Positions 1-10,310 of a stretch of 64,000 bases of DNA are shown here, piece after piece. The notes below the pieces were generated by a model. That model was not told where the DNA came from. It saw only the letters and a list, made by a program, of their open reading frames with translations, and did not search any database. The stretch covers positions 1-64,000 of the forward strand of contig JALDNG010000818.1 of the NCBI GenBank assembly GCA_024349245.1, given 5' to 3'. The stretch comes from Neodontobutis hainanensis (lineage: Eukaryota > Chordata > Actinopteri > Gobiiformes > Odontobutidae). Every line of letters starts with the position of its first letter. Position 1 is the stretch's first letter. Made by a program: the position numbers and the translations under genes.

Positions 1-440
1 GTCATTTCAAGTTTCTTAATGGTTTCTGTCACTAAAGCAAGCAGTGGATCAGTTGCAAGCGTCTTCATTGCTTGTGAGCAGTGCGGTGTTGTGTGCATCG
101 CCAGTGACAGGTGTGGTGTCCTTTTCGTGTGTTATACTCATCTCATTTTGCGGCGAGGTCCTCGGTTCCTCATCATCACCAGCCAGTCAGTTGGGGTCAC
201 TCAGAGCAGTGTCAGGGCGTTGGTCAGCTCGGTCTCTTCTTTTCTTGGGACAGTTGTCAGCCCAGTGGCCTGGTTCAGCGCAGATGAAACACAGTTGGGA
301 CTTTCTGTGTCGCTCAACCTCGTCTCTGTCTGGACGTCCACAACCTCTTCCTCTCAGTCGCCCTCTGCCTCTGTTGAAATGTGATGGTTGGGCAAAGGTC
401 ATTTTTGCAAAAGTGGGGACTAATTTTGCATCCACTTTTT
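1..440 (-). pseudogene. Endogenous retrovirus fragment: gag nucleocapsid end and start of pol
   Basis: The minus strand reads the basic nucleocapsid region with one CCHC zinc knuckle (CFICAEPGHWADNC), then an in-frame TGA at 187-189 and the start of the protease region. It is a close direct copy of 46007-46452 inside the more complete retrovirus at 41135-48882. Similarity stops abruptly at about 440, where an unrelated inverted-duplication arm begins. The fragment runs off the left window edge, so more of this provirus probably lies outside. Substitutions and short indels relative to the other copy show it is not an identical duplicate. It is a broken remnant with no intact gene. Confidence 0.85.
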
Positions 441-1882
441 CTATCGTAGTTAATGTGTACTCTTCATATTGTTACTTACAAAATCTTGAGTGATAACGAT
501 ATAAAAGACTTCTTTCTTCATCACCTTTACAGCTGTCTGTTTAATAAAATGAATTATTCTATGTTTTCAGGTCAAGCATGGAATGTATGAATAATGCGTA
601 TGTGTTTGGTATTAACAAAATCGTTAAAAACATTTCCTATGCCTTTATGCTACAATGCAAAAGCAATATGGTTTTTTAAATGTGTTTAATTTCTGTTATT
701 TGGTGGAGCAGAGAAGTTTATTCCCAAATGCTAAACTTTAGTAAAAACTCCCCTTTTACCTCTTTTCGGCCAGTACAAAAAGTTGTGCGCGCCGGAAATC
801 TAGCTCTGCTTCTTGTTATCTCGCCTCTTCTACTTGGTCGCTCTTCTCGCCTCGTCTCGTGTCTTCTTCTCTTAAGCTTGTTTCTACGCTCTTGCGTATC
901 TTCTTAAATCTCCGCTATTTAATTTACTTTCGTACCTTTCAAGCTTCTAGCCCGCAGCACAAACCGTGCAACGTGAATTTTTCATCTTTTTAAAGACTCA
1001 ACGCATTGATTTTGTTTTGAAAAACTTTCCTGCTGGACGACGTCAAATTCCTGAGACAGAAGTGAATTTTTGTAGTCCTTATTCTTTAAAAGAGTGCGCT
1101 AAGCAAAGATAGCCCTCGTTAATCGAGGAAAGACAAATTTTAAGCCTCTTTAGCGAACCTTTTTGTCAAAGACGTTAACCTCTACTGCTGGTAAAGGCCT
1201 TTCACTCAAAGACAATAACAGAACGCCTTTCTTTCCCGGCTACGGAGCTTCACGGCCCCTGTGGGATCAGTTGTACCAAGTGACACCATCTCGTTGCTTG
1301 GAAACCATCAGCTGTAGGACCCGTGGAAAGTTCTAAAGCGGACCTTTGGACCTTTCCTTCCCGGACAGCTGAGCGCCACCGAGCGACAAGAATGAGTTGA
1401 ACACATGACACTGACGCGTTTGGTGTGATAACACTGTATAATTGTCTTTATAAGGCCCAGCAGAACCTTTTCCCCTACGCCATTCAAAAGCCGTCAATAG
1501 TCCTTTTAATTAAGCCGTCTAACCGTCCCCTTTACCCTCCGTAACAACTCCAAGTAAATAGCATAAAACAATGGTTAAACTTACTTTATTCCACCAAAGG
1601 TTCTAACAAGTTGTTCCATGTCAATCATTGTTTTGTGTTAATTACCCTCATCATTTGTCCCTAATTATTCCTTTGTGTCATGTCCCCTGTCATTATTCAT
1701 TGTTAAACTTGTATAATCTTCAACAAAACCCCCAAAAGACATTAAAGGTTTCTTTGTTTATATTGAGAAATGTTCAAAAACTAGGAAGAATTTGCTTCCT
1801 TTAGATTGAGACTTATTAACATAATTAGTTCCCAGAACTATGAATCTGGGTGGTGCCCCCTAACGAGAGAATATTCAGCAGA

Positions 1883-3004
1883 GCCGAGATCCCAAACTGG
1901 CAGATGGCTTGCCAGTTCACCAGCCACAACCACCAGAGGGCGCATTTATGGTTTTCCACTTTTAAAAGTGGCAGACCACTTTGATGGTTTATGATGACTG
2001 GCGGCCATGGTTCTAGCCTCTACGAAAACAGTCCGGCCGTCCGGCCACTTTTGTTAAAGCGGCTGCTCGGACTTTGGCCACGTATCCTAATGTATATGCG
2101 ACTTTACAGGTCAGAGAAAAATAGACTATTTATATTATTAAAAATGCACACACATAATTGAAATAGAAAAGGCGTTTTGACAGCTGTTATGATCAAAGCC
2201 GTAAATCGTTAATTATGTGCTCATCTATACAAACTATGTGTTTGGTACATTACTGTTAGCCTAGCCACTTAGCCAGACTATGAATCAAGCGATGAGTGAT
2301 TTTTGGCCTTAGAACGCAAATGACCACCAATTATTTGTTCTTCATGTTAATATAGTAATTTGTAGGTTTTTATACAATGTGCTATTCGTGTTTAGGAGAA
2401 ATAAAGAAGTGAAAAACATGATTCTATTGTGGTCTCTTTTTAATGCCACCTCCTTTTGATGCAGTTTTAATCAGAGGTCAGGTCACTTTTTGAAAGACAA
2501 TATTTAAATACAATGGCTTCTTATAGTTTATTCTTATAAGTATGCAGTTTTATAATATAAATCTTTTAAATGGCATAGTATTTACACACATTGTGCTCTA
2601 CTTAGTTCAAACACTACTTTATATTCACCAAAAGAGGGTGACAAAGACTTTATTTACTCCATGTATCAATGGTGTATGGGCTGTAGTCCTGCAGACAGAT
2701 CCCTTGACGAATTGGTCGTTTTGACAAAGCCAGTGCCTTAGGTTTAGATTTAAATATCTTAGACTGTTAAAAAAATATTATAAACTCCTCGCTGGTAAAA
2801 ACTAATAATTTAATAATTTAACTGATCTAAAGTAATACACCATAACATATTTCCAACAATTTGCCGCTAAAAACAAAAAAGGTGTTTTAGAAAAAGGTGT
2901 TTTAAAAGTGGAAAACCACTTTTAAAAGTGGCAAGCCATAAATGCGCCCTCTGGTGGTTGTGGCTGGTGAACTGGCAAGCCATTTGCCAGTTTGGGATCT
3001 CGGC
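1883..3004. mobile_element. Candidate non-autonomous DNA element bounded by ~89-bp inverted repeats
   Basis: About 89 bp at 1883-1971 reappear as an imperfect reverse complement at 2916-3004, both beginning GCCGAGATCCCAAACTGGCA read inward. Each arm contains the short palindrome CCACTTTTAAAAGTGG at its inner edge. The roughly 940-bp interior is AT-rich without coding capacity. The same unit occurs in the mate arm at about 57741-58850. I saw no convincing target-site duplication, so it may be a degraded MITE or foldback element, or an older local inverted duplication. Confidence 0.5.
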
Positions 3005-3077
3005 ATCTCTCAAAATATTTTGACATCAAAATATTAATTTATTAATTTACATAATTTATATTCATATTGATTATTAA

Positions 3078-5160
3078 GGCAAGGCAATTTTATTTATATA
3101 GCACAATTCATACACTGGGTAACTCAAAGTGCTTTACAGAAATAAAAGACAATTTACAAGATTTATATTTGGAAACATAAGAAAGAATAAAAGCATTATA
3201 AAAGAAGAAGAGTGCAGATAAAAAAAAAACATTTTAAGTTGTGGTGTAGGCGGAGCTAAAAGGAAGGTTTTTAACCTCCTTGAACATTGTTAAAGTTGAG
3301 GCTTGTTTTACTTCATCTGGGAGGTTGTTCCAGGTTTTTGCTGCATGAAACTTAAACGCTGCTTCACCCTGTTTAGTTCTAACTCTGGGCACGAGCAGGA
3401 GGCCTGTCCCAGATGTTCTCAGAGTCCGAGGAGGCTCATAAGCTACTATCATTTCAGAAATATATTCTGGTGCTAAACCATTTAGAGACTTGTAAACCAG
3501 CAGTGCTGTTTTAAAGTCTATTCTCTGAGCAACAGGAAGCCAGTGCAGAGATTTTAAAACTGGACTGATGTGGTTGTACTTCCTGGTGTTAGTTAGAACC
3601 GAGCAGCAGCGTTCTGAATAAGCTGCAGCTGTCTTAACCCTCGTTTTGAGAGACCAGTGAGCAGGCCGTTACAGTAATCTAACCTGCTGGAGATAAAAGC
3701 ATGAATAAGTTTCTCTAAGTCTGGTTGAGACATTATTCCTTTGACTCTGGAAATGTTTTTAAGGAGATAAAATGCAGATGATGTAATTGACTTAATGTGA
3801 CTCTGGAAATTTAAATCTGAGTCCATGATGACCCCTAGATTTCTAACCTGGTTTTTAGATTTTAGAGAAAAGACTCGAGGTGAGTGCTGACATTTTCTCT
3901 TTGTTTCTGTGGTCCAAAGATAATTATTTCAGTCTTGTTTCTGTTCAGTTGGAGAAAATTATTTTGCATCTATACATCAATCTGTTTGATGCAGTGACAC
4001 AGTGAATGGATCGGTCCATTTTCACCTCCTGTGAGTGAGATGTAAATCTGAGTGTCATCTGCATAATTATGGTAGGATATGCCACAGCTGTGTATTAACT
4101 GGCCTAAAGGAAGCATGTAAAGATTGAATAATAGAGGTCCCAAGATAGACCCTGTGGAACCCCACTTGTCAGGGCCATTTGGTCTGATACACAGTTTCCA
4201 ACAGAAACAAAGTACTTCCTGTCTTCAAGATAGGACTGAAACCATTTAGGAGCAGTTCCAGTGATACCTATCCATTCCTCTAATCTTTGTGACAGGATTT
4301 CATGGTCCACTTTATCAAACGCAGCACTCAAGTCCAACAGAACTAAGACAGAGACTTTGCCCGCGTCAGTGTTCAGACGGATGTCATTTGTGACTTTGAT
4401 AAGTGCAGTCTCAGTCTGTGATGGGGCCTAAAACCTGACTGAAAAGGATCAAAGCAGTTGTTAAGTAATAGAAAGTCATTAAGTTGCTGATATACAACTT
4501 TTTCGATGACTTTTCCTAAAAATGGCAGGTTTGATATGGGTCGATAGTTGTTGAGTACTGTAGCATCAAGACTGCTCTTCTTTAGGAGAGGCTTGATGAC
4601 AGCAGTTTTAAGGCACTTGGAAATGTTCCAGACTGTAAGGAATTATCGACTATATCAGTGAGTTGTGGTAACAAACTGCTTAGTACTGATTTTAGAAATC
4701 TAGTGGGTAGAACATCGAGGCAGCAGGTGGATGAGCTCAGGCTGGAGACAGTTTTTTCAATTGTTCTGTCATTAATGAGTTTAAAATGTGTAAACTCAAC
4801 CAAAGGTCTCCTATGTGGCTGCAGTGTTGTTGTTTGCCCTTTGGACTGTATCGCATGTTTAATGCCTTGAACCTTGTCGTTAAAAAACAAAGCAAACTCA
4901 TTGCATTTAGTGTTGGAAACTAATTCTGGAGGAAATGGAGTTGGAGGGTTTGTTAATCTGTTCACTGTAGAAAACAGGACACGTGAGTTGTTACTGCTGT
5001 TGTTGATGAGCTCTGAGAAGAATATTTCTCTTTCTTTTTTCAAAGTTTGATTGAAAACATGCAGATTTTCTTTGTATACCTCATGATGAATTAGGAGTTT
5101 CAATTTACGCCATTTTCTTTCGGCTTTTCGGCATTCCCTTTTCTGTGCCCTGACAGAAGG
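3078..5160 (-). mobile_element. L2-type LINE, 5'-truncated, ORF2 remnants
   Basis: On the minus strand successive fragments read a non-LTR reverse transcriptase: an upstream region with CLDVLPTRFLKSVL (5103-4582), the block MDLSAAFDKVDHEIL with SGVPQG (4337-4140), the catalytic YADD in NYADDTQIYI (about 4070), and two downstream C-terminal fragments (3826-3593 and 3452-3234). The 3' end at 3078 has the fish L2-type tail with a TTTATATAGCAC motif. The copy is 5'-truncated and frameshifted. It is flanked by ATTAA at 3073-3077 and 5161-5165; the mate arm near 57650 has the empty site with one ATTAA. It therefore inserted after the inverted duplication formed. Confidence 0.9.
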
Positions 5161-5373
5161 ATTAATTAATAGATATTCACTGTAGGAGCCATAATGTTAT
5201 ATTTTATTCGTCTCCGGATTGCTTTTGTCTGGTTGCCAGGGTGAGGTGTGGGTCATGTGGGTGTAGGCGGTGACAGCTCTTGGTTTCAAAGGTGGCACTC
5301 ACTGTCACTCAGGTATAGGAGAGAGGAAGGCGGGGTAGCCGTAGTATTTGTTGACCGCAAGCGTTTGCTAAAC

Positions 5374-5586
5374 AGGGGCGGCAGTAGCTCAGTGGGTAGA
5401 GCAGTCGTCTTTCAACCCGAAGGTAGTTGGTTTGATTCCCACTCTCCCCACAGTTCATACTGTCGTTGTGTCCTTGGGCAAGACACTTAACCCACCTTGC
5501 CTCCAGTGTCTGTAACACTGGTAATTACTGTAGAACAATGTAAGTCGCTTTGGATAAAGCGTCTGCCAAATGAATAAATGTAAATG
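5374..5586 (+). mobile_element. tRNA-derived SINE with L2-like tail
   Basis: The 5' part is tRNA-like, with an A box (TAGCTCAGTGG, about 5386) and a B box (GGTTTGATTCC, about 5429), as expected for RNA polymerase III transcription. The 3' part (GTCGCTTTGGATAAAGCGTCTGCC followed by AAATG repeats, read in pieces) is the tail common to fish SINEs mobilised by L2 LINEs. TAAAC occurs at 5369-5373 and 5587-5591; the mate arm near 57455 has a single TAAAC and no SINE. I do not assign a named family. Confidence 0.85.
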
Positions 5587-5827
5587 TAAACATTCACAAT
5601 CTGAAGTATTTTACAACTGTGTACATGTGCCAACTGAGCAGTCAATTAAATAAACCGTACAAGCATCCATTCTGGGACTCGGTGTCAATGTGTTTAAGCC
5701 GCAGCTCGTCACGCAATATACAGGACCGTACTCAGCCTCTCCAAGCGTGAAGGAAACTAAGGAGTCGCTGCTACATTCACTACACCTTATACACACTGAG
5801 GAAACGCTGCAAAGTAAAAGTACTTAC

Positions 5828-6421
5828 TTTAAATGCCATCACTGCTTCTGGTCGCTGGAGGTAGCTCAGGACAAAGATGGCTTCGCAGCAGTACCGGAAC
5901 ATCATCATTTGGTCTTCTTTCAAATGCTGCTGGTCCAGGAGCTTCCTGTGGATGCCCAGCATGTCCGCCTCTGATACTGAGGACTCTCTGGCAGTCTTGG
6001 AGAGTCGGCTGAACAGGCCTAGAATGATTAGATGAAAAAACAAAAAACAAACAAGCCATTGTTCCAATATTAAATTTAATGACTCTGCATTAAATGAAAA
6101 GTAACTAGTACTAGTGGATAACAAATCACTTGAAGCACCTGGTGGTCAGTGATGGGATTCAGCCTGTGCGTCCTGTGCAGCCTCAGGGTCATTTAGGATC
6201 AAAAAATGTCTTTCACGCAGGTCTTCCAGAAGAGCCTTTCTGGATGCCTCATCGGGGTACCGCTTGACCATGGCATTGTAGTCCCAGGTTCTGCCTCGAA
6301 GGGTCCAGGCCTTCATGGACTTTTTGGCTCTCTCCACCTCTGCTTTCCTCTCCTCATCAGTCTGGTTCTTCATGCAGAACATCAACACGTGGTTAGGCAG
6401 CATCTCCTGTGGCTTGAAACA
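5828..6421 (-). pseudogene. Partial second copy of tyrosine-recombinase-like exons
   Basis: Two exons are visible on the minus strand. Exon 6421-6146 follows a CTTTGCAG acceptor and reads CFKPQEMLPNHVLMFCMKN through a charged segment to a stop after AESHH. Exon 6018-5828 follows a TCTAG acceptor and ends at a GTAAGT donor; it contains MFRYCCEAIFVLSYLQRPEA, the region that holds the first catalytic arginine in tyrosine recombinases. Both are paralogous to exons of the neighbouring gene at 6653-8953 (CEKPQEMM and MFRYYCEAILILGHFQRPGA). No exons for the rest of the catalytic domain follow, so this looks like a truncated paralog. A sister copy is at 56620-57214. Confidence 0.7.
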
Positions 6422-6652
6422 CTGCAAAGGAAAGGAAATGATACGATCCTTGTCGTTGCAAGAGAAAGAAAAATATTCAATACAACAACAAGCAAATAAC
6501 CAATGCCTGTAATACACACAAACATAGAGTCCATTGAAATACTAATGAGTTGGGTCACTGCTACTTAAGTTGATTTATACACAGAAACACAAAGTAAATG
6601 TAATGTGGATAATTGGCCGCACATCCTTCTGCCTTTATGACTTTAGCCATCT

Positions 6653-8953
6653 TCACTGCAGTTGGGTCAAGTTTTGAGCATTTTGCTCTGCCCTGGGGTC
6701 CTCTTCGCCAGAGTCGTCAGACGAGGAGCTGCAAAATTAAAAAAGGTTTTAAGGTTACACACTGACAAACTGATGGATGAGCATTGAGAGACATAATTAT
6801 AACTGTTTCAGATAACTGCATACCGTGTCAGCGAGCTGAGCAGGTTTGAAGTGGCCACAACAGTGTCCAGAGTTTTCATCCAGTAGTGCTGGTTTGCCAC
6901 TGCCGTCGAATGGGCCATGTAGGGGGCCACAGACGCCTTCTGCTCCTCTGTGAAGTTGGCAGCCACATCTGTCTCCACGGTCCTGCGTATCTGCTGGCTC
7001 GGGATGTTTGGCAGTTTGTAGCTGTAATGGGGCAGAAATATGAGATGAAACTCCCAAATTTGAATCATTTTCTTTGAGGCTGAGCCGTTTAATAAATGCA
7101 CAAATACGTTATTAGTTGAATGCTAATCCAACATAAACTTTTAGGTCTTATGGACTGCTGTTAATACTTACTGTTGGTGCAGACGAGCGAGGTCATTGGT
7201 TGCACTTCTAATCTTGGTGCCCGACGATGACACAAACAACTTGTTAGACTTGAGCCATGTGTAGTATGCGTCCAGCATCTGCAAAGACAAAAAAAAATAC
7301 ATCTGATAATATCTGTTGGTTCATTGCTGGTGACACTATGTTTCATGGTAAGGCAATTTAGCCTGTACAAAGTGTACTTACTGCTGCCTCCTCCATTGTG
7401 AGGGCAAACACGGCGATCTGCATTGTCGCAGTCTTGTGTTCAATTACTGCAACACACACCTTTCCACCAGAATTTTTTCTCGTCCCACTCTGCTGTCCAT
7501 AAAAACAAAAAAAAAAAAAAAAACACAGTAAATAACTGACATAAACGTCCTCTTTGCAGACTACCTAATATAATCTGTTTAGGCTGATGCCCCCACAAAA
7601 ACTGAGGTCTTACTGACACTTACTGTTATTCCCTCCAATGCTCCTGGTCTCTGGAAGTGGCCGAGGATCAGGATTGCTTCACAGTAATACCGGAACATGG
7701 TCTTTTCCTCTGAAGCCATGTGGTCACCTTCCAGCAGACTCCCATAAATGGACAGCATGTCTTTCTTGGCCTTCTGGAGGACGGCCTGGCACTCCTGAAG
7801 GCTCTTCTCGCCCTCTGCGAACCGGTCATACCTAGAATGATATACAAGACCACAATGTGGCGGAGAACTACACATGTCTGTATCACATAACCCCATGTGT
7901 ACAGCCAGCACATAAGTACTATCAACATGGAGGAAGTCATTAAAGAAAAACAAATGGAAAGCAGATTAGCAACTGACCTCGTTTTACACATGACCTTGCT
8001 GTTGGACTTGGCCACTGGCTTTCTGATGGAAGAGGAGGTCGATGTAGGCTTGGCACTTCCTGTAGAAGTCAGGATCTGCTGCAGCCAAGCTCAGGTGGGT
8101 CTTCAAACACTGAACAAACCGGATCATGTTTTTGATATAGTTCAGAATGGTGGCTGGGCCCATGTAAGCGCGGAGTTGGGTGAGGTAATCTTTGGTCTCA
8201 GTGGACTTTAGCAGGAAGTCCAAGCTGACTTCATCCCCACTTGGCTGGATGTACCTCAGCATTCTGGAGACGTTGGCAGTTTGGGACCAGCAGGGTGTTG
8301 ATCAAGTAGCCCTTGAAGTAGAGCTTTTCGTAGAGCCCCATTTGTGTCATCTTGACCCTGACATTTATGCTGTACTGAGCTTGATCTCTGAAAAAAATAC
8401 AGACAGAAGAAAATGAGCTCAAACCTTGCAGTTTGTTCACAGTTTCTGGACTGATGTGTGCGAGGTTTAGAACTTACTTTTGCCATGTTCGGTCGCTTGG
8501 ATCGGTGGTGCTGCCTTCGGTGCTGCTATCCTCCACCACCGAGACGCCACCGGCCGCTCGAGAGCTGACACCGGCCGCTCGAGAGCTGACACCGGCCGCT
8601 CGAGAGCTGACACCGGCCGCTCGAGAGCTGACACCGGCTGCTACAGAAGGTTCACTGGCTGTGGGAACGGCAGCCGTGCTGGTGAGCCTCTCTTCGTACT
8701 CCAGGTCTGCTTGGTTAGAAGCATTCGCCACAAAACTTTCTTTGGAGGAGCTCTACCAGAAGAGCCTGCCTAGACGGTTTGTAGGGGTAACGTTTGAGCA
8801 TTTCCTTGTAGTCCCAGCTCCGGGCTTGCCGTGGCCACACCTTCGCAGACTCCTTGGCTCTCTTTGCCTCCTTCTGCTGTTCTTTGGTTGCATTTCCTTT
8901 CATGCAAACTTTGCTCAGATGCGTCGTCATCATCTCCTGTGGTTTTTCACACA
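6653..8953 (-). CDS. Tyrosine-recombinase-like gene, multi-exon (frameshifts in the N-terminal exons)
   Basis: Inferred exons on the minus strand are about 8953-8478, 8387-7978, 7831-7624, 7489-7382, 7278-7172, 7021-6824 and 6728-6653. Nearly all are bounded by AG acceptors and GTAAGT-like donors in consistent phase. Exon 2 resembles a core-binding helical domain (YLTQLRAYMGPATILNYIKN). The catalytic domain follows: QRPGAL (first Arg), VIEHKTATM in a beta-hairpin position (Lys), PSQQIRRTVET (second Arg, with Gln where His is usual), and YMAHSTAVANQHYW (His and nucleophile Tyr). The last exon is acidic and stops at 6653-6655. Three apparent 1-nt frameshifts (about 8740, 8285, 8030) lie only in exons 1-2. 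The family pattern fits tyrosine recombinases such as Crypton or DIRS-type elements, or a host gene derived from one; I cannot choose between them. Upstream sequence is replaced by a Gmr1 fragment at 8962. Confidence 0.7.
8550..8633. repeat. 21-bp minisatellite, four units, in frame within a recombinase exon
   Basis: The unit CCGGCCGCTCGAGAGCTGACA is repeated four times in tandem with almost no divergence, followed by a decayed partial unit. On the minus strand it encodes a seven-residue repeat (AAGVSSR) inside exon 1 of the recombinase-like gene. The unit length is a multiple of three, so copy-number change would keep the reading frame. Confidence 0.9.
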
Positions 8954-9510
8954 GCAAGTGTGCTTGAACTGGACGCACTTGACCTCCCCCCTCCCTTTTT
9001 CCAAGATAGGTCACTGTTGCTTGCCCAAACTCACATTTTGACAAGTTAACTGTTAATTTGTACTGTAATGTGCTCCACTCACAAAGATGAACAAACCACC
9101 AAGTTATCAAGATATGCTTCACAAAAAGACAATACAGACAACTCTACATGCATAAGCCTCTGAAATGTGGCGGGGCATTACACATGCCAAAGGCCATAAC
9201 AGAATACTGAAGGAAGTCATCAGGTGTAATTGGCGCGTTCAGTTAAAGGAACCTGCATCAATATCATGACTGAGCACATGAGTCTGAGAGGGCACATCAG
9301 CAAACAGTGACCTATTGGACTGATTCATCATTTCATTCTACTGAGAATCTAAAAGGTGGAACAATAAAACTGACAAACTATTTAAAGCCTCTGAGTTGGA
9401 AAATTTACCCTGAGTCAAAGCCCCGGACCACGAGTCATTTTCAATTTCAGTACAGGACAGCTCTTGCTTACCAGCCGCTAATTTGCGGCTTGGAGCGTTC
9501 AGCACCGGAC

Positions 9511-10087
9511 TACGGTGGCCGAGACAGCTCAACACGCTGCAAATGAAGAAAGCACCAGCAAATAAAGAAAACATCTTCATCAGTTTGACAACACGCGCTG
9601 CAAAGTTCACAACACATGCAAATACAAATACGCGCTGCAAATAACACAGACCACAACGAAAATGTTTTAAGGAGACTCCTTTGAGTGACGAACCCCTAAT
9701 GGGACCTGTTTATTGTTTGCTCGCCTGTCGCGTTGTTGTCAGTGTTGTCACTGACCTGAAAGGTGAGTTTATTTTTTTTTTTTTACTTTTAGATCATGAT
9801 CGTATAATTGCTTTGTCGTTTGGATATTGTTGGCCTAAATATATTGTTCGTCACTCAAATGAGTCCCCTTAAAACATTTCCGTTGTGGTCTGTGTTATTT
9901 GCAGCGCGTTTTTGTATTTGCATGTGTTGTGAGGATTTGCAGCGCGTTTTTGAATTTGCAGCGCGTTTTGTATTTGCATGTGTTGTGAACCTTTGCAGCG
10001 CGTGTTGTCAAACTGATGAAGATGTTTTCTTTATTTGCTGGTGCTTTCTTCATTTGCAGCGTGTTGAGCTGTCTCGGCCACCGCATG
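9511..10087. mobile_element. Long-TIR MITE inserted in the left Gmr1 copy
   Basis: A left arm starting CGGTGGCCGAGACAGCTC (9513) is repeated as a reverse complement ending at 10083. The first ~90 bp of the arms match essentially perfectly and similarity continues for about 170 bp. The right arm has extra tandem copies of a subterminal motif built on GCGCTGCAAAT. The interior (about 9690-9850) is non-coding. CGGAC is found on both sides (9506-9510 and 10088-10092), while the right Gmr1 copy near 53640 has one CGGAC and no insert. It is a non-autonomous DNA transposon of unassigned superfamily. Confidence 0.85.
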
Positions 10088-10310
10088 CGGACAGCTCCGA
10101 CAAGCCCGCAAATGAATACGGGTCTCAGTGTTCTCAACCCCGATCAACGCTGCAGACTAGCGTCTGCCACCACCAAGGACGAGTCATTTCGGTCATAATA
10201 AGATTTTAACATGTTCACATGGCAAAGGCGTGTGCCACGCCGGCGGTCAGGTGTGAAAATCAAGTAGTCTCTGTCACCCAGTTTCTTTTTCACAACATAA
10301 CATTACCTCA

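Larger units (their letters stand above)
441..6661. repeat. Left arm of a ~3.9-kb inverted duplication (mate 56377-60267)
   Basis: Starting at CTATCGTAGTTAATG, this segment matches the reverse complement of 56377-60267 over its length, apart from small differences. Its excess length is explained by two insertions found only here: an L2 LINE at 3078-5160 and a SINE at 5374-5586, each flanked by a 5-bp duplication of a site that is empty in the mate. The stretch 441-3077 holds no coding exon that I recognise; it is AT-rich and contains an internal inverted-repeat unit. From 5592 to 6661 it carries recombinase-like exons on the minus strand. The inner breakpoint coincides with the stop-codon region of the neighbouring recombinase gene. 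Confidence 0.85.

Noticed and set aside
5374..5450. A tRNA gene
   Set aside because: A and B boxes are present, but the cloverleaf is degenerate and the sequence continues into a SINE body with an L2-like tail and target duplication, so it is a SINE head. The same reasoning applies at 40898-40962.
6797..7057. Alternative minus-strand frame over the recombinase exon 7021-6824
   Set aside because: The frame giving RRTVETD and AHSTAVANQHYW agrees in phase with the splice sites on both sides, while the alternative does not.
8550..8633. CRISPR-like array
   Set aside because: The units are contiguous without spacers, only 21 bp long and lie in a eukaryotic exon; this is a minisatellite. The repeats in the MITE arms (9890-10010) are likewise tandem subterminal motifs.
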